Positions 29,677 to 40,177 of a stretch of DNA of 64,000 bases are shown here, in pieces; positions within the stretch are counted from its first letter, which is position 1; every line of letters begins with the position of its first letter. The notes beneath the pieces are model-generated. The model had not been told where the DNA came from. It made no database searches and worked only from the letters and a program-made list of their open reading frames with translations. The position numbers were made by a program, and so were the translations under genes. Origin of the DNA: Paenarthrobacter aurescens (GTDB lineage Bacteria > Actinomycetota > Actinomycetes > Actinomycetales > Micrococcaceae); the NCBI RefSeq assembly GCF_041549525.1, contig NZ_CP157456.1:3906001-3970000 (forward strand), read 5' to 3'.

Positions 29677-29706
29677 TTGACACGCACTTGTGACCCGTGC
29701 CATATT
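29677..29706 (+). promoter_or_regulatory. Promoter of the asparagine-utilisation operon, leaderless start
   Basis: TTGACA at 29677-29682 and CATATT at 29701-29706 are 18 bp apart. The GTG start of the GntR-type gene begins 6 bases after the -10 element, which places transcription start at or next to the GTG. No ribosome site is present, consistent with a leaderless message. Confidence 0.6.
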
Positions 29707-29712
29707 CAAAGC

Positions 29713-30432
29713 GTGAACCTGTCAGACAGCCGGACAGCCGGACAGCAAGGACCCCAGGGTGGGCATACGCCTATCTCACGCATCTCCGCAGCCGAAGCCG
29801 TCTTCGCGGCCTTGAGGCGCGCGATCGAGGGCGGCCAGTTCGACATCGGCACCAAGCTGATCTCCGAAGCCACACTCGCCGGTCAGTACGGCGTCAGCCG
29901 CTCCGTCATCAGGGAGGCGCTACGGTCCTGCAACACCCTGGGCCTCACCGTCACCAAAACCGGCAAGGGCACTTTCATTGTGGCCAACAAGGTTGCTAAT
30001 GACCTTACCTTGGGTCAGTACAGTGCGCGTGATCTCAACGAAGCACGTCCCCATATCGAAATCCCGGCCGCCGGCCTCGCCGCCCAAAGAAGGACCGAGG
30101 AAGAGCTGGAGCACCTCAAGGAAATCGTCCAGGAGATGCTCACCGAGACCGATCCCGAAGCGTGGGTGAACCTGGATGCCAGCTTCCATTCAGCAGTGGC
30201 CCGTGCCAGCGGAAACCGCGTGTTTGCCAGCGTCGTCTCGGATATCCGTGAGGCATTGGCCCACCAATCCGAAACCTTGAACCTCGTTGCAGACCGGCAA
30301 CACCGCTCGGATGAGGAACACGTAGCCGTTCTCAATGCCATTGAAGCCGGCGACTCTGAAGCCGCAAGCAAAGCGATGGCCGCCCATCTTCAGGCCGTCA
30401 GCGTTGCGCTGGACACGATCCTCAGCAAATGA
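29713..30432 (+). CDS. GntR/FadR-family regulator (FCD domain) of asparagine use
   Basis: A 239-aa repressor-type protein with a winged-helix GntR domain (about 30-95; ISEATLAGQYGVSRSVIREAL is the recognition helix region) and a helical FCD ligand domain (about 105-235) with the metal/ligand His-type residues in LDASFHSAVARASGN and EEHVAVLNAIEAGD. It is first in an operon with asparaginase, aspartase and an amino-acid permease, so it probably senses asparagine, aspartate or a related acid. The open frame begins at 29623 but the promoter overlaps that part, so GTG 29713 is preferred. Confidence 0.85.
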   Translation: MNLSDSRTAGQQGPQGGHTPISRISAAEAVFAALRRAIEGGQFDIGTKLISEATLAGQYGVSRSVIREALRSCNTLGLTVTKTGKGTFIVANKVANDLTLGQYSARDLNEARPHIEIPAAGLAAQRRTEEELEHLKEIVQEMLTETDPEAWVNLDASFHSAVARASGNRVFASVVSDIREALAHQSETLNLVADRQHRSDEEHVAVLNAIEAGDSEAASKAMAAHLQAVSVALDTILSK

Positions 30433-30452
30433 CCCACCCCAAGGACAACACC

Positions 30453-31451
30453 ATGCCCGCCGCAACAGCCGCCCCCGCAGCGCAGAGCCTGAAAACACCC
30501 CAGCACGTCCCGCTCGTAGAGGTAACCCGGGATGGCCTGGTGGAGAGCATCCACTACGGCTCACTGATTGCCCTCAAAGCAGACGGTACGTCAGCGTCAC
30601 AGGCCGGCGAACCCGACGCCCCCATGTATCCCCGCTCCAGCCTGAAGCCCTTGCAGGCTGTTGCGCTCCTGAAGGCCGGCCTGGACATCCCCCAGGACCT
30701 CCTCGCACTGACCTCTGCAAGCCACTCCGGCAGCAAAAGACACCGCGACGGCGCCACCGAAATCCTGAAACTGCACGGCCTCACCGAAGCGGCCCTGGGC
30801 AACAGCACGGACCTCCCCTATGGAGTGAAGGAGCGCGAAGAATGGCTCCGCGCCGGCAACGGCCCTACCCAAATCGCACAGAACTGCTCCGGCAAGCACG
30901 CTTCCATGACCGCCGTTTGCGTCATCAACGGCTGGCCTGTGGAGGGATACTTGCACCCCGAGCACCCGCTGCAGGTCCTGGTCCGGGAGACCATCACGGA
31001 GCTGACCGGCGAGGATGCTGCTGCAGTCAGCACGGACGGCTGCGGAACGCCTCTTTTCGCTCATTCCCTTCACGGAATGGCACGCGCTTACGGCCGCCTG
31101 GCCGCAGCGGATGAAAGCACGGACGAGGGCAAGGTTGCCTACGCCATGCGCCGATTCCCGGAGATGGTGGCCGGTGAGGGCCGCGACGTCACTGCCCTCA
31201 TGCGCGCCGTCCCGGGTTTGCTGGCGAAGGACGGCTTCGAAGGCCTCCAGCTGGTGGGCCTTCCGGACGGCACCGGCCTTGCAGTGAAGATTTCCGACGG
31301 CGGCGATCGCGCCCGCATGCCCTTCACCGTTGAGGTTCTTCGCCGTTTGGGCGTCGACGGCGGCAGCCTGGACACGCTTCAGAGCCCACCTGTGCTGGGT
31401 GGCGGCCTTCCGGTCGGCGAACTTCGCGCAGCCCAAATTTTCAGCAACTAA
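30453..31451 (+). CDS. L-asparaginase (asparaginase II, PF06089 type)
   Basis: This cytoplasmic enzyme hydrolyses L-asparagine to aspartate and ammonia. The protein (332 aa) lacks the classical type I/II asparaginase TGGT motif and instead matches the Rhizobium-type family: MYPRSSLKPLQAV, SASHSGSKRH, QNCSGKHASM (with the conserved Cys/Lys/His group) and STDGCGTPLFA. ATG 30453 has AAGGA upstream; the alternative ATG at 30429 overlaps the regulator stop by 4 bp and adds eight residues. The aspartase gene follows after 13 bp. Confidence 0.88.
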   Translation: MPAATAAPAAQSLKTPQHVPLVEVTRDGLVESIHYGSLIALKADGTSASQAGEPDAPMYPRSSLKPLQAVALLKAGLDIPQDLLALTSASHSGSKRHRDGATEILKLHGLTEAALGNSTDLPYGVKEREEWLRAGNGPTQIAQNCSGKHASMTAVCVINGWPVEGYLHPEHPLQVLVRETITELTGEDAAAVSTDGCGTPLFAHSLHGMARAYGRLAAADESTDEGKVAYAMRRFPEMVAGEGRDVTALMRAVPGLLAKDGFEGLQLVGLPDGTGLAVKISDGGDRARMPFTVEVLRRLGVDGGSLDTLQSPPVLGGGLPVGELRAAQIFSN

Positions 31452-31464
31452 ACCAAGGACAGCT

Positions 31465-32880
<1,416 letters not shown>

Positions 32881-33016
32881 GCCGAAACTGGCCTAAGCGC
32901 TTCACCCAGCCGTCCCGCCCCATGAGGCATACCCCCACGAGGCCTTGTTCTGCGTGCCCGGATTCCCTGCCGGACGCGCCCAGGACACCCCCAACAGGAC
33001 ACCCCTAAGGATTCAA

Positions 33017-34525
33017 ATGACCAATCCCATCACGGACCACACGGTCCCGGCCCAAGCGCACGCCAGCGAGAAAGCCCTCCACAAGGAGGACTCCGGCTAC
33101 CACAAGGACCTCAAGCCCCGCCAGATCCAGATGATCGCGATCGGCGGCGCGATCGGCACCGGCCTGTTCCTGGGCGCCGGCGGCCGACTCAACGCAGCGG
33201 GCCCTTCCCTCGTTATCGCCTATGCAGTCTGTGGCTTCTTCGCTTTCCTGATCCTCCGCGCACTGGGTGAACTGGTTCTGCACCGCCCGTCGTCGGGTTC
33301 CTTCGTTTCTTATGCCCGCGAGTTCTACGGTGAGAAGGCCGCTTTCGTTTCGGGCTGGTTCTACTGGATCAACTGGGCCACCACCACCATCGTGGACATC
33401 ACTGCGGCGGCTCTCTACATGGAGTTCTTCGGCAAGTACGTTGCCTGGATAGGTGCCGTTCCGCAGTGGGCGTGGGCGCTTATTGCCCTGGTAGTAGTGC
33501 TTGGCCTGAACCTGGTCTCCGTGAAGGTCTTCGGTGAGATGGAGTTCTGGTTCGCGCTGATCAAGGTGGCCGCGCTGGTGGCCTTCCTCTTGGTGGGCAC
33601 CTACTTCGTCATCTTCGGCACCCCGGTGGAGGGCCAGGAAGTCGGCTTCAGCCTGATAGCAGACAACGGCGGAGTCTTCCCCAACGGCGTCCTGCCCATG
33701 ATCATCCTCATGCAGGGTGTGCTGTTCGCCTACGCATCCATTGAACTGATCGGAACCGCGGCCGGCGAAACTGCCAACCCGGAGAAGATCATGCCCAAGG
33801 CCATCAATTCCGTGGTCATCCGGATCGCTCTCTTCTACGTTGGCTCCGTCATTCTGCTGGCGCTGCTCCTCCCTTACACCTCTTATGAGAAGGGTGTCAG
33901 CCCGTTCGTGACGTTCTTCGGCTCAATCGGGGTTGAGGGCGTGGACGTGATCATGAACCTCGTTGTCCTCACCGCGGCGTTGTCCTCGCTGAACGCCGGG
34001 CTCTACTCCACCGGCCGTATCCTCCGTTCCATGTCGGTGGCCGGTTCTGCACCGAAGTTCGCCCAGCGCATGAACAAGGCAGGCGTCCCTTACGGTGGCA
34101 TTGCCATCACCGCGGGCGTTTCCCTCCTGGGTGTTCCGCTGAACTACCTTGTTCCGTCCGACGCTTTCGAGATCGTCCTGAACGTCGCTTCCGTGGGCAT
34201 CATCGTCACGTGGGCCACCATTGTCCTGTGCCAAATGCAGCTCAAACGCTGGGCTGACAAGGGTTGGCTGAAGCGCCCGTCCTTCCGGATGTTCGGCGCC
34301 CCTTACACCGGCTGGTTGTCCTTGATCTTCCTGGCGGCCGTGCTGATCATGGTGTTCATCGAGTCGCCGCTGACCATGCTGGTCACCGCCATTGCCTGCG
34401 GGCTCATGGTGTGGGGCTGGTTCCTGTGCCGCAAGCAGATTCATGAGCTTGCCGCCACCCGCGATGGCTACACCGGCAGCGCGCCGGTCATCGCCAACCG
34501 CCCCATGCCCGGCGGCGATAAGTAA
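33017..34525 (+). CDS. ansP: L-asparagine/amino-acid permease, APC family
   Basis: The 502-aa transporter has about 12 membrane spans. The N-terminal [17 protein letters not shown] (about 43-59) is the APC-family substrate-binding signature, and the [16 protein letters not shown] segment near 240-255 is also characteristic of AnsP/GabP-type permeases. It probably imports asparagine with protons, feeding the asparaginase and aspartase just upstream. ATG 33017 has TAAGGA before it; the 135-bp gap after aspA has no obvious terminator, so cotranscription is possible. A perfect hairpin follows the stop. Confidence 0.87.
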   Translation: MTNPITDHTVPAQAHASEKALHKEDSGYHKDLKPRQIQMIAIGGAIGTGLFLGAGGRLNAAGPSLVIAYAVCGFFAFLILRALGELVLHRPSSGSFVSYAREFYGEKAAFVSGWFYWINWATTTIVDITAAALYMEFFGKYVAWIGAVPQWAWALIALVVVLGLNLVSVKVFGEMEFWFALIKVAALVAFLLVGTYFVIFGTPVEGQEVGFSLIADNGGVFPNGVLPMIILMQGVLFAYASIELIGTAAGETANPEKIMPKAINSVVIRIALFYVGSVILLALLLPYTSYEKGVSPFVTFFGSIGVEGVDVIMNLVVLTAALSSLNAGLYSTGRILRSMSVAGSAPKFAQRMNKAGVPYGGIAITAGVSLLGVPLNYLVPSDAFEIVLNVASVGIIVTWATIVLCQMQLKRWADKGWLKRPSFRMFGAPYTGWLSLIFLAAVLIMVFIESPLTMLVTAIACGLMVWGWFLCRKQIHELAATRDGYTGSAPVIANRPMPGGDK

Positions 34526-34549
34526 CAGCGCCAAGACCCGCCGCTAGTT

Positions 34550-34605
34550 CACGACGGCGGCACCACCGGTTCCGTAACAATCGGAGCCGAGGTGCCGCCG
34601 TCGTG
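34550..34605. terminator. Hairpin terminator after the permease gene
   Basis: A perfect 15-bp inverted repeat (CACGACGGCGGCACC and GGTGCCGCCGTCGTG) encloses a 26-base loop that can itself pair partly (GGTTCCG with CGGAGCC). It lies 24 bp after the ansP stop. No T run is present, which is common in high-GC actinobacteria. Confidence 0.75.
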
Positions 34606-34654
34606 CGTTAACGCCCCCAACTGCGACGCAAATGGGTGGGGACGCGGGTGGAGA

Positions 34655-34682
34655 CAGACATCGGATCATTCGTGGCTACTAT
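34655..34682 (+). promoter_or_regulatory. Promoter and candidate operator of the fucose regulator gene
   Basis: CAGACA (34655-34660) and TACTAT (34677-34682) are 16 bp apart, and the ATG follows the -10 element by 6 bases, so the transcript is probably leaderless. ACATCGGATCA at 34658-34668 lies between the two elements and matches the palindrome ACATCGGATGT found at the divergent fucose promoters at 9 of 11 positions. This suggests autoregulation. Confidence 0.55.
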
Positions 34683-34688
34683 TGGTCC

Positions 34689-35360
34689 ATGGCTGTCACA
34701 GACGAGGCGATCAGCAAGATCAAAGACATGCTGATCCGCGGCGAACTCAAGGCCGGCGATCGACTTCCGCCGGAAAAGGAACTGAGCGAACGGCTCGGCC
34801 TGTCAAGGAGTTCGCTGCGTGAAGCGGTGAAAGCCCTCGAGTTGATCCGTGTGTTGGATGTTCGCCGCGGAGATGGCACCTACGTGACCAGTCTTGATGC
34901 GAAACTCCTCAACGAGGCCGTGGCGTTCGTGGTGGATCTGCACCAGGACCGATCCATCCTGGAACTCTTTGAGGTCCGACGAATCCTGGAGCCCGCAACC
35001 GCGCACTTGGCGGCGGGCAAAATCACCCCTGATGAGCTCGTGGCCCTGCGAAGCACCATGGACGGCATTGACGAGACCACAGACGTAGAAGAACTCGTGG
35101 CCCATGACCTCCACTTTCACAGCATCATCACCGAAGCCGCGGGCAACGACTACCTGGGCAGCCTGCTGGAGGCCCTGTCCAGCAGCACCGTGCGGGCCAG
35201 GATCTGGCGTGGCCTGACACAGGAGAAAGCCGTGGCGCACACCTTGGCAGAGCACCGGGCCATCACGGATGCCCTGGAACGCGGCGACGCCGAACTGGTG
35301 CGGGCCCTGGTGACCGTGCACATCAGCGGCGTGGAGAACTGGCTGAGGCAGGCGCTCTAA
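34689..35360 (+). CDS. FadR/GntR-family regulator of the L-fucose cluster
   Basis: A 223-aa protein with a GntR winged helix (about 5-70; LSERLGLSRSSLREAVKALE) and an FCD domain (about 90-220) bearing VAHDLHFHSIITEAAGN and LAEHRAITDAL, residues expected for metal or ligand binding. It is convergent with the lactonase gene and sits at the end of the fucose operon, so it is the likely regulator. ATG 34689 is preferred over the longer frame because it follows the -10 element at the leaderless spacing. The effector might be L-fuconate or another pathway acid; this is inference. Confidence 0.84.
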   Translation: MAVTDEAISKIKDMLIRGELKAGDRLPPEKELSERLGLSRSSLREAVKALELIRVLDVRRGDGTYVTSLDAKLLNEAVAFVVDLHQDRSILELFEVRRILEPATAHLAAGKITPDELVALRSTMDGIDETTDVEELVAHDLHFHSIITEAAGNDYLGSLLEALSSSTVRARIWRGLTQEKAVAHTLAEHRAITDALERGDAELVRALVTVHISGVENWLRQAL

Positions 35361-36200
35361 CCCTCGGCAAGAGGAGTGACAGCCAAACCGTATGTCCTGA
35401 TGGCCGTCTCCTCAAGCACGGCATCCTGCTCTGGGGGACTCAGGGTGGAGACAAGTTCCAACAGCACATCAAGAGTCCGGCCGTAAGGTGCGCCCATTGT
35501 GCTCACGGGCCAGTCGCAGCCGATCATCAGACGCTCCGGCCCGAAGGCTTCCACCGCGGACTCGAACAGTGGGCGCAGCGCATCCGCGGTGTACTGAACT
35601 CCCGGCAGATGCAGCCCGGAGAGCTTGGCCACCGTATTTGGTTCCTGCCCCAGTGCCTGGAAATCGGCGCTCCACAGCTTCATAAGATCAGGATCTGCCA
35701 GCGGCGGCTTGCCCAGATGATCCAGCACCACGGTGAGTTCCGGGATCTCCCGGGCAAGCCGCACCGCAGAACCCAGATGCCGCGGAAAGGCATCGGGGAT
35801 ATCCACGGTGAGGCCATGCTGTGCCACCAATGCCAAGGATTCCCGAACGGCCGGAAGATCCAGGAAGTCACCCCGCGGGTCATCGTGGATCAGGTGCCGC
35901 ACACCTTTGAAGACCGGATGAGCCGTGAAGCGGTGCAACTGTTCGGCCGCTTCCGCCGGCGAGTCCAGCCGAATCCACCCCACAACACCAAACACCCACG
36001 GATTCCGTATCCGCAACGGAATCGTCAGCCTGGACCAGCACGGCTCCCCTGACCCCCGCAGCGTCCAGCGTCTCGCGGGCCTCGTCCTCCCCAAAACTGC
36101 GGAAGAGCGCACCATGCTGGGGACCAAGCCACGAATAGTGCCGCACACCACCGGCGACGAAAGTGTCCAGGGTCCACAGATGCAGGTGCGAATCAATCAC
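35357..36200 (-). pseudogene. Frameshifted amidohydrolase, probable L-fuconolactonase
   Basis: The reading frame is broken. The N-terminal part starts at GTG 36200 (GTGA overlap with the upstream stop) and reads VIDSHLHLWTLD, the amidohydrolase metal motif, through VLVQADDSVADTE. The rest (WVFGVVGWIRLDSP to the end) is in the +1 frame. The junction is near 36000-36015, inside an 8-bp inverted repeat (GATTCCGT/ACGGAATC). The downstream half keeps LDHLGKPP and MIGCDWPVS motifs. The family (fuconolactonase-like amidohydrolases) should open L-fuconolactone to L-fuconate. About seven residues also appear missing at the junction. A sequencing error is possible but the missing residues favour a small deletion. 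Confidence 0.8.
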
Positions 36201-37141
36201 CGCCCGACTCCCTCCAAAGCCTCCCATAGCTCCTCGGGCACGGGCGCGTCCATCCGTGCCGCGTTCGTGGCCACCTGTTCAGGAGAAGTGGCCCCGGCTG
36301 TCACATTCACCACAGCCGGATGCCGCAGCGGGAACTGAAGTGCCGCCGTCGGAAGTTCCACGCCATACTCACGGCAGACGGCCGCCAGCGTCCGCGCACG
36401 CTCCAGCACCTCCGGCGGGGCCTGATCGTAGTTGTAGTGCGCATCGTCCGGAACGTCGGCCCGGGCCAGGAGCCCGGAGTTGTAAGCGCCAACACTTACG
36501 ACGCCGGTGCTGCGCTCCACACAGCGTTCCAGCAGCGGGACGTCGGGCTGCTCAAGCAGCGTGTACCGTCCGGCGAGCATCACCAGGTCCAGCTCCGCGG
36601 CTTCCACGCATTCCAGCGCTGCCTCGGCGGAGTTGATGCCCACACCGATAGCTTTGACAACACCTTCGGAGCGCAGCTTTTCCAATGCTGGAAGGCCTTG
36701 GGAGATTCCGGCCTGAAGATCGTGGACATCGGGATCGTGGAGATACGCGATGTCCACATGGTCCAGGCCGAGCCGTTCCAGTGAGTCCTCGATGCTGCGC
36801 CGGATGCCCTTTTCGGAGAAGTCCCACACCCGCCGCGTGGTGGCAGGAACATCGAAGCCCTCCGGGTCCTGGCCGCCGTTGGGGCTGGGTTCCAGCAGCC
36901 TGCCCACTTTGGTGGAGATGACGAACTGGTCCCGCGGTTCGTCACGGAGTACCGCGCCCAGCCTCTGCTCGGACAGGCCCAGGCCGTAGTGCGGTGCGGT
37001 ATCGAAGTATCGGATGCCGGCGTCCCAGGCAGCGAGGACCGTGGCGAGTGCTTCGCCGTCGGGGATGGCCCGGTAAAGGTTGCCGATGCCGGCTCCCCCG
37101 AAGCCGAGTTTGCCGTAATTGCCGAGGTCAAGTGAGGTCAT
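36197..37141 (-). CDS. Aldo/keto reductase, probable L-fucose (D-threo-aldose) dehydrogenase
   Basis: The 314-aa NAD(P)-dependent enzyme resembles D-threo-aldose 1-dehydrogenases: LGFGGAGIGNLYRAI near 12-26, FDTAPHYGLGLSE with catalytic Asp and Tyr, STKVGRLL with Lys, and IAYLHDPD with His. It should oxidise L-fucose to L-fuconolactone, the first step of the pathway. ATG 37141 overlaps the mutarotase stop as ATGA; a GTG-like upstream start at 37153 would add four residues. It ends in a 4-bp overlap with the lactonase gene. Confidence 0.86.
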   Translation of the reverse strand: MTSLDLGNYGKLGFGGAGIGNLYRAIPDGEALATVLAAWDAGIRYFDTAPHYGLGLSEQRLGAVLRDEPRDQFVISTKVGRLLEPSPNGGQDPEGFDVPATTRRVWDFSEKGIRRSIEDSLERLGLDHVDIAYLHDPDVHDLQAGISQGLPALEKLRSEGVVKAIGVGINSAEAALECVEAAELDLVMLAGRYTLLEQPDVPLLERCVERSTGVVSVGAYNSGLLARADVPDDAHYNYDQAPPEVLERARTLAAVCREYGVELPTAALQFPLRHPAVVNVTAGATSPEQVATNAARMDAPVPEELWEALEGVGR

Positions 37142-37452
37142 GCCAGCTCCCATACTTTGTGGATACCCGTATCCTCCCCTGAGTAATCGTCCTGGACCTC
37201 CAAAAGTTCAGCCATTCGCGCTTGCCACGGCACATTGGCCGGATGATCGGCGAGCGCATGCCGCATTGCCTGGTAGTCATCTACGTCCACTACATGGAAG
37301 AGATCGAGCCCGCTCCGCCAGATCCGCCAGTTGCGCACACCGGCGTCTTTGAGCGCTGCCACCAGTTCCGGGGGAATGTTGGCGTGGGCGTCAGCGTACT
37401 CTTCCTCCGTCCCCGGTTTGAGTTTGGTGTGGAGCGCGATGCTTTCAGGCAC
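37138..37452 (-). CDS. L-rhamnose/L-fucose mutarotase family protein
   Basis: The 104-aa protein matches the RhaM/FucU-like ferredoxin-fold mutarotase family: KLKPGTEEEYADAHANIPPELVAALKDAGVRNW carries the conserved His near 23, and RMAELLEVQDDYS near the C-terminus. It should interconvert anomers of the sugar before the dehydrogenase step. It overlaps the fucosidase gene by 8 bp and the dehydrogenase gene by 4 bp. RhaM-type specificity is usually L-rhamnose, but the neighbours point to L-fucose. Confidence 0.85.
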   Translation of the reverse strand: MPESIALHTKLKPGTEEEYADAHANIPPELVAALKDAGVRNWRIWRSGLDLFHVVDVDDYQAMRHALADHPANVPWQARMAELLEVQDDYSGEDTGIHKVWELA

Positions 37453-38734
37453 CGGCTTCCTCCTTGAGGAACAGCTCCAGCACGGGAACCGCTACGTCCG
37501 GCCGTTGAACGGGTAGTTTCACGGTCAGTGTTCCGGCTGGCTGTCCTCCAGGGATGGTGTTGAAGGCTTCCTGGTGGGGGTCTACTTCTTTGAGGAATAC
37601 CTCGGATGCGTCGTTGAGGAGTTGTGCGTACTCCACCTTCCCTGCCAGGCCGGGGAGGTGGATGTATTCGAACGGCCAGGCGAACAAGTGCACGTAGAGC
37701 CTGTTTCCACGCTGGGTGTACCGGGCATCCTGTGGCGCTGTGAGTGTTGAGGGGCCGGCTCCGTAGATGGCGCGGGAGTGCAGTTTCATCCATTCGCCGA
37801 TGCCCTCGAGGGAGGCCAGGGCGCGGGGATCGATGCTGCCGCGTCCTGTGGGGCCGATGTTGAGCAGCAGGTTCCCGCCGTTGGAGACCCCATCCACCAG
37901 CATGCGGATGAGCAGGTCCACGGACTTGTAGTTGAGGTTGTCCCGGTGGTACCCCCAGCTCCCGTTCAGAGTTTGGCACGCCTCCCAGATGACCGGCTCA
38001 CCGTGGAGCATCATGGGTTCGGTGGGTTGGTACTGCTCGGGCGTGGCTACGTCGCCGGGGATGCCCAGGCGGTCGTTGACCACAATCCCGGGCTGGAGTT
38101 CCCGCACCATCGCCAGGAGTTTTTCGGAGTCCCAGTCATCGCTTCCCTTGCCGCCCCAGAATTCGGCGATTTTGGTGTCGGCGTAGGAGAAGTCGAAGAA
38201 CAGGTAGTCGATTGTTCCGTAGTTGCTCAGAAGCTCCCGCACCTGGCCGTGCAGGTACTCGCGGTAGCTTGCCATATCGCGCCCGGCGTTCAGGCTTTCG
38301 ACGTCGGCGCTGTTGCGTTGCGGATGTACCCCGTCAATGGTGAAGTCCGGGTGGTGCCAGTCGATCAGCGAGAAATAGAAGCCAACTTTCAGTCCCTCGG
38401 CCCGGAGTGCCTCCACGTACGGCGCAATCAGATCCCTGCCTGCGGGCGTGTTGGTTGCTTTGTAGTCCGTCAGTGCCGAGTCCCAGAGGCAGAAGCCGTC
38501 GTGGTGTTTGGCAGTGAGGACCACGTATTTCATTCCGGCAGCCTTTGCGGCGCGGGCCCATTCGCGGGGATCATAGAGGTCCGGGTCAAAGCGCCGGAAA
38601 TACTTGGAGTACTCCTCCACTGTGATCTCTTCCTGGTTCATCACCCACTCGTGGCGTGCCGGAAGGGCGTAGATGCCCCAGTGCACGAACATGCCAAGGC
38701 GTGCTTCTTCAAACCAGGGTGCGTGCTGAATCAA
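37445..38734 (-). CDS. Alpha-L-fucosidase, GH29
   Basis: This glycosidase releases L-fucose from fucosylated glycans or oligosaccharides. The 429-aa protein has the GH29 core: [14 protein letters not shown] (about 12-25), [20 protein letters not shown] (near 67-86), and [15 protein letters not shown] near 178-192 with the candidate nucleophile Asp. [22 protein letters not shown] follows. There is no signal peptide, so it probably acts on imported oligosaccharides. TTG at 38734 is the start, overlapping the dehydratase stop as TTGA. It has no visible carbohydrate-binding module. Confidence 0.9.
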   Translation of the reverse strand: MIQHAPWFEEARLGMFVHWGIYALPARHEWVMNQEEITVEEYSKYFRRFDPDLYDPREWARAAKAAGMKYVVLTAKHHDGFCLWDSALTDYKATNTPAGRDLIAPYVEALRAEGLKVGFYFSLIDWHHPDFTIDGVHPQRNSADVESLNAGRDMASYREYLHGQVRELLSNYGTIDYLFFDFSYADTKIAEFWGGKGSDDWDSEKLLAMVRELQPGIVVNDRLGIPGDVATPEQYQPTEPMMLHGEPVIWEACQTLNGSWGYHRDNLNYKSVDLLIRMLVDGVSNGGNLLLNIGPTGRGSIDPRALASLEGIGEWMKLHSRAIYGAGPSTLTAPQDARYTQRGNRLYVHLFAWPFEYIHLPGLAGKVEYAQLLNDASEVFLKEVDPHQEAFNTIPGGQPAGTLTVKLPVQRPDVAVPVLELFLKEEAGA

Positions 38735-40035
38735 CGCGATTCCTTCCAGACGGGGCCGTTGGGGAAGCTGTATGCGGCCAGTGTTTCACGGAGCATTTCG
38801 TTTCCGGCGCCAGGATTCGACGGCGGCCAGTACGCGCCGCTGTGGACGTCCACGGGCGTGATGAAGTGTTGGTGGAGGTGGTCCACGAATTCGATGGTCC
38901 TGTTCTCCTTGGTTCCGGAGATGGCGATGAAGTCCAGCATGGACAGGTGCTGCACGGCTTCGCACAGTCCCACCCCGCCGGCGTGCGGGCAAACCCGCAC
39001 ACCGAACTTGGCGGCAAGCAGGAGGATCGCGATGTTCTCGTTCACCCCTGCCACGCGGGCCGCGTCAATCTGGAGGACCTGCAGTGAGCCGGCCTGCAGC
39101 ATCTGTTTGAACACCACCCGGTTCTGGACGTGCTCACCGGTGGCTACGGGGATTGGCGCTACCCCGCGGGCTATGGCGGCGTGGCCGAGGATGTCATCCG
39201 GGCTGGTTGGTTCCTCGATCCAGGCAATGTCATAGGGAGCAAGGTGGGCCATCCAGTCGATTGCTTCCTGAACGTCCCAGCGCTGATTGGCGTCAACGGC
39301 GATCCTGATGTCCGGCCCCACGGCGGCACGGGCAGCCTTGACGCGGCGGATGTCGTCCTCCAAGGACGCGCCGACCTTCAACTTGATCTGGGTAAATCCG
39401 TCAGCCACGGCTTCCTTGGCCAGACGCGTCAGCTTCTGGTCGCTGTATCCCAGCCATCCCGGCGTCGTGGTGTACGCGGGGTAACCTTCGGCGCGGAGTG
39501 CCGCCTTCCGCGCTTCCCTGCCGGGCTCGGCGGCGCGGAGGATCTCCAGCGCTTCCTGCGGGGTGAGGGCATCCGTGAGGTAGCGGAAGTCCACCAGTGA
39601 TACGAGCTCTTCGGGCGTCATTGCGCTGAGCAACTCCCAGAGGGGCAGGCCTGCACGTTTTGCTTTCAGGTCCCACAGCGCATTGACCACGGCACCGATT
39701 GCCATGTGCATGACGCCTTTCTCCGGCCCAAGCCACCTGAGCTGCGAATCATGTGCCAGCAGCTTCCAGGTGGCGCCCATGTCTGCCAGCAGCGCCTCAG
39801 CGTCAGCGCCAAGGATGTGCCCGCGGAGTGCCTCGATCGCCGCCGTTTCCACCTCGTTGCCGCGCCCGATGGTGAACACAAAGCCATGGCCCTCATGTCC
39901 GTCTTCGGCGTCCGTGCGGATGATCAGGTAGGCCGCTGAATAGTCCGGGTCCGGATTCATGGCGTCAGAACCGTCCAGTTCCAGGGACGTGGGAAAACGG
40001 ATGTCAAAGGTTTCCATTGCGGTGATGATGCTCAT
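38731..40035 (-). CDS. L-fuconate dehydratase, enolase superfamily
   Basis: The 434-aa enzyme dehydrates L-fuconate to 2-keto-3-deoxy-L-fuconate using Mg2+. The mandelate-racemase-type barrel shows [10 protein letters not shown] (KxK near 218-222), [10 protein letters not shown] (Asp ligand near 248), [10 protein letters not shown] (Glu ligand near 274) and [11 protein letters not shown] (Glu-His near 300), with VCPHAGGVG near 350. [10 protein letters not shown] and the long N-terminal cap are typical of the fuconate dehydratase subgroup. ATG 40035 has AGGAG upstream; the open frame starts at 40074. It is first in the minus-strand operon. Confidence 0.92.
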   Translation of the reverse strand: MSIITAMETFDIRFPTSLELDGSDAMNPDPDYSAAYLIIRTDAEDGHEGHGFVFTIGRGNEVETAAIEALRGHILGADAEALLADMGATWKLLAHDSQLRWLGPEKGVMHMAIGAVVNALWDLKAKRAGLPLWELLSAMTPEELVSLVDFRYLTDALTPQEALEILRAAEPGREARKAALRAEGYPAYTTTPGWLGYSDQKLTRLAKEAVADGFTQIKLKVGASLEDDIRRVKAARAAVGPDIRIAVDANQRWDVQEAIDWMAHLAPYDIAWIEEPTSPDDILGHAAIARGVAPIPVATGEHVQNRVVFKQMLQAGSLQVLQIDAARVAGVNENIAILLLAAKFGVRVCPHAGGVGLCEAVQHLSMLDFIAISGTKENRTIEFVDHLHQHFITPVDVHSGAYWPPSNPGAGNEMLRETLAAYSFPNGPVWKESR

Positions 40036-40077
40036 GCGGCTCCTGAGGTGAGTCCCGGTTTCTCCACCCGACACTAA

Positions 40078-40152
40078 ACATCGGATGTCTACCTTGTCAA
40101 TGGGTCACATTTACGTATTATGGGTGAGAACACCACACTAGAGCTCGGATGT
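40078..40152. promoter_or_regulatory. Divergent fucose promoters with candidate FadR-type operators
   Basis: Plus strand: TTGTCA 40094-40099 and TATTAT 40116-40121, 16 bp apart, serve the hydrolase gene. Minus strand: TTGACA lies at 40100-40095 with a weaker TTAGTG-like -10 about 17 bp on. The palindrome ACATCGGATGT (40078-40088) sits between those minus-strand elements and just upstream of the plus-strand -35. A related half site CTCGGATGT is at 40144-40152, near the plus-strand transcript start. The same sequence occurs at the regulator gene promoter. Confidence 0.65.
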
Positions 40153-40177
40153 TAGTACCGAACGCACGGAGGAAGCC

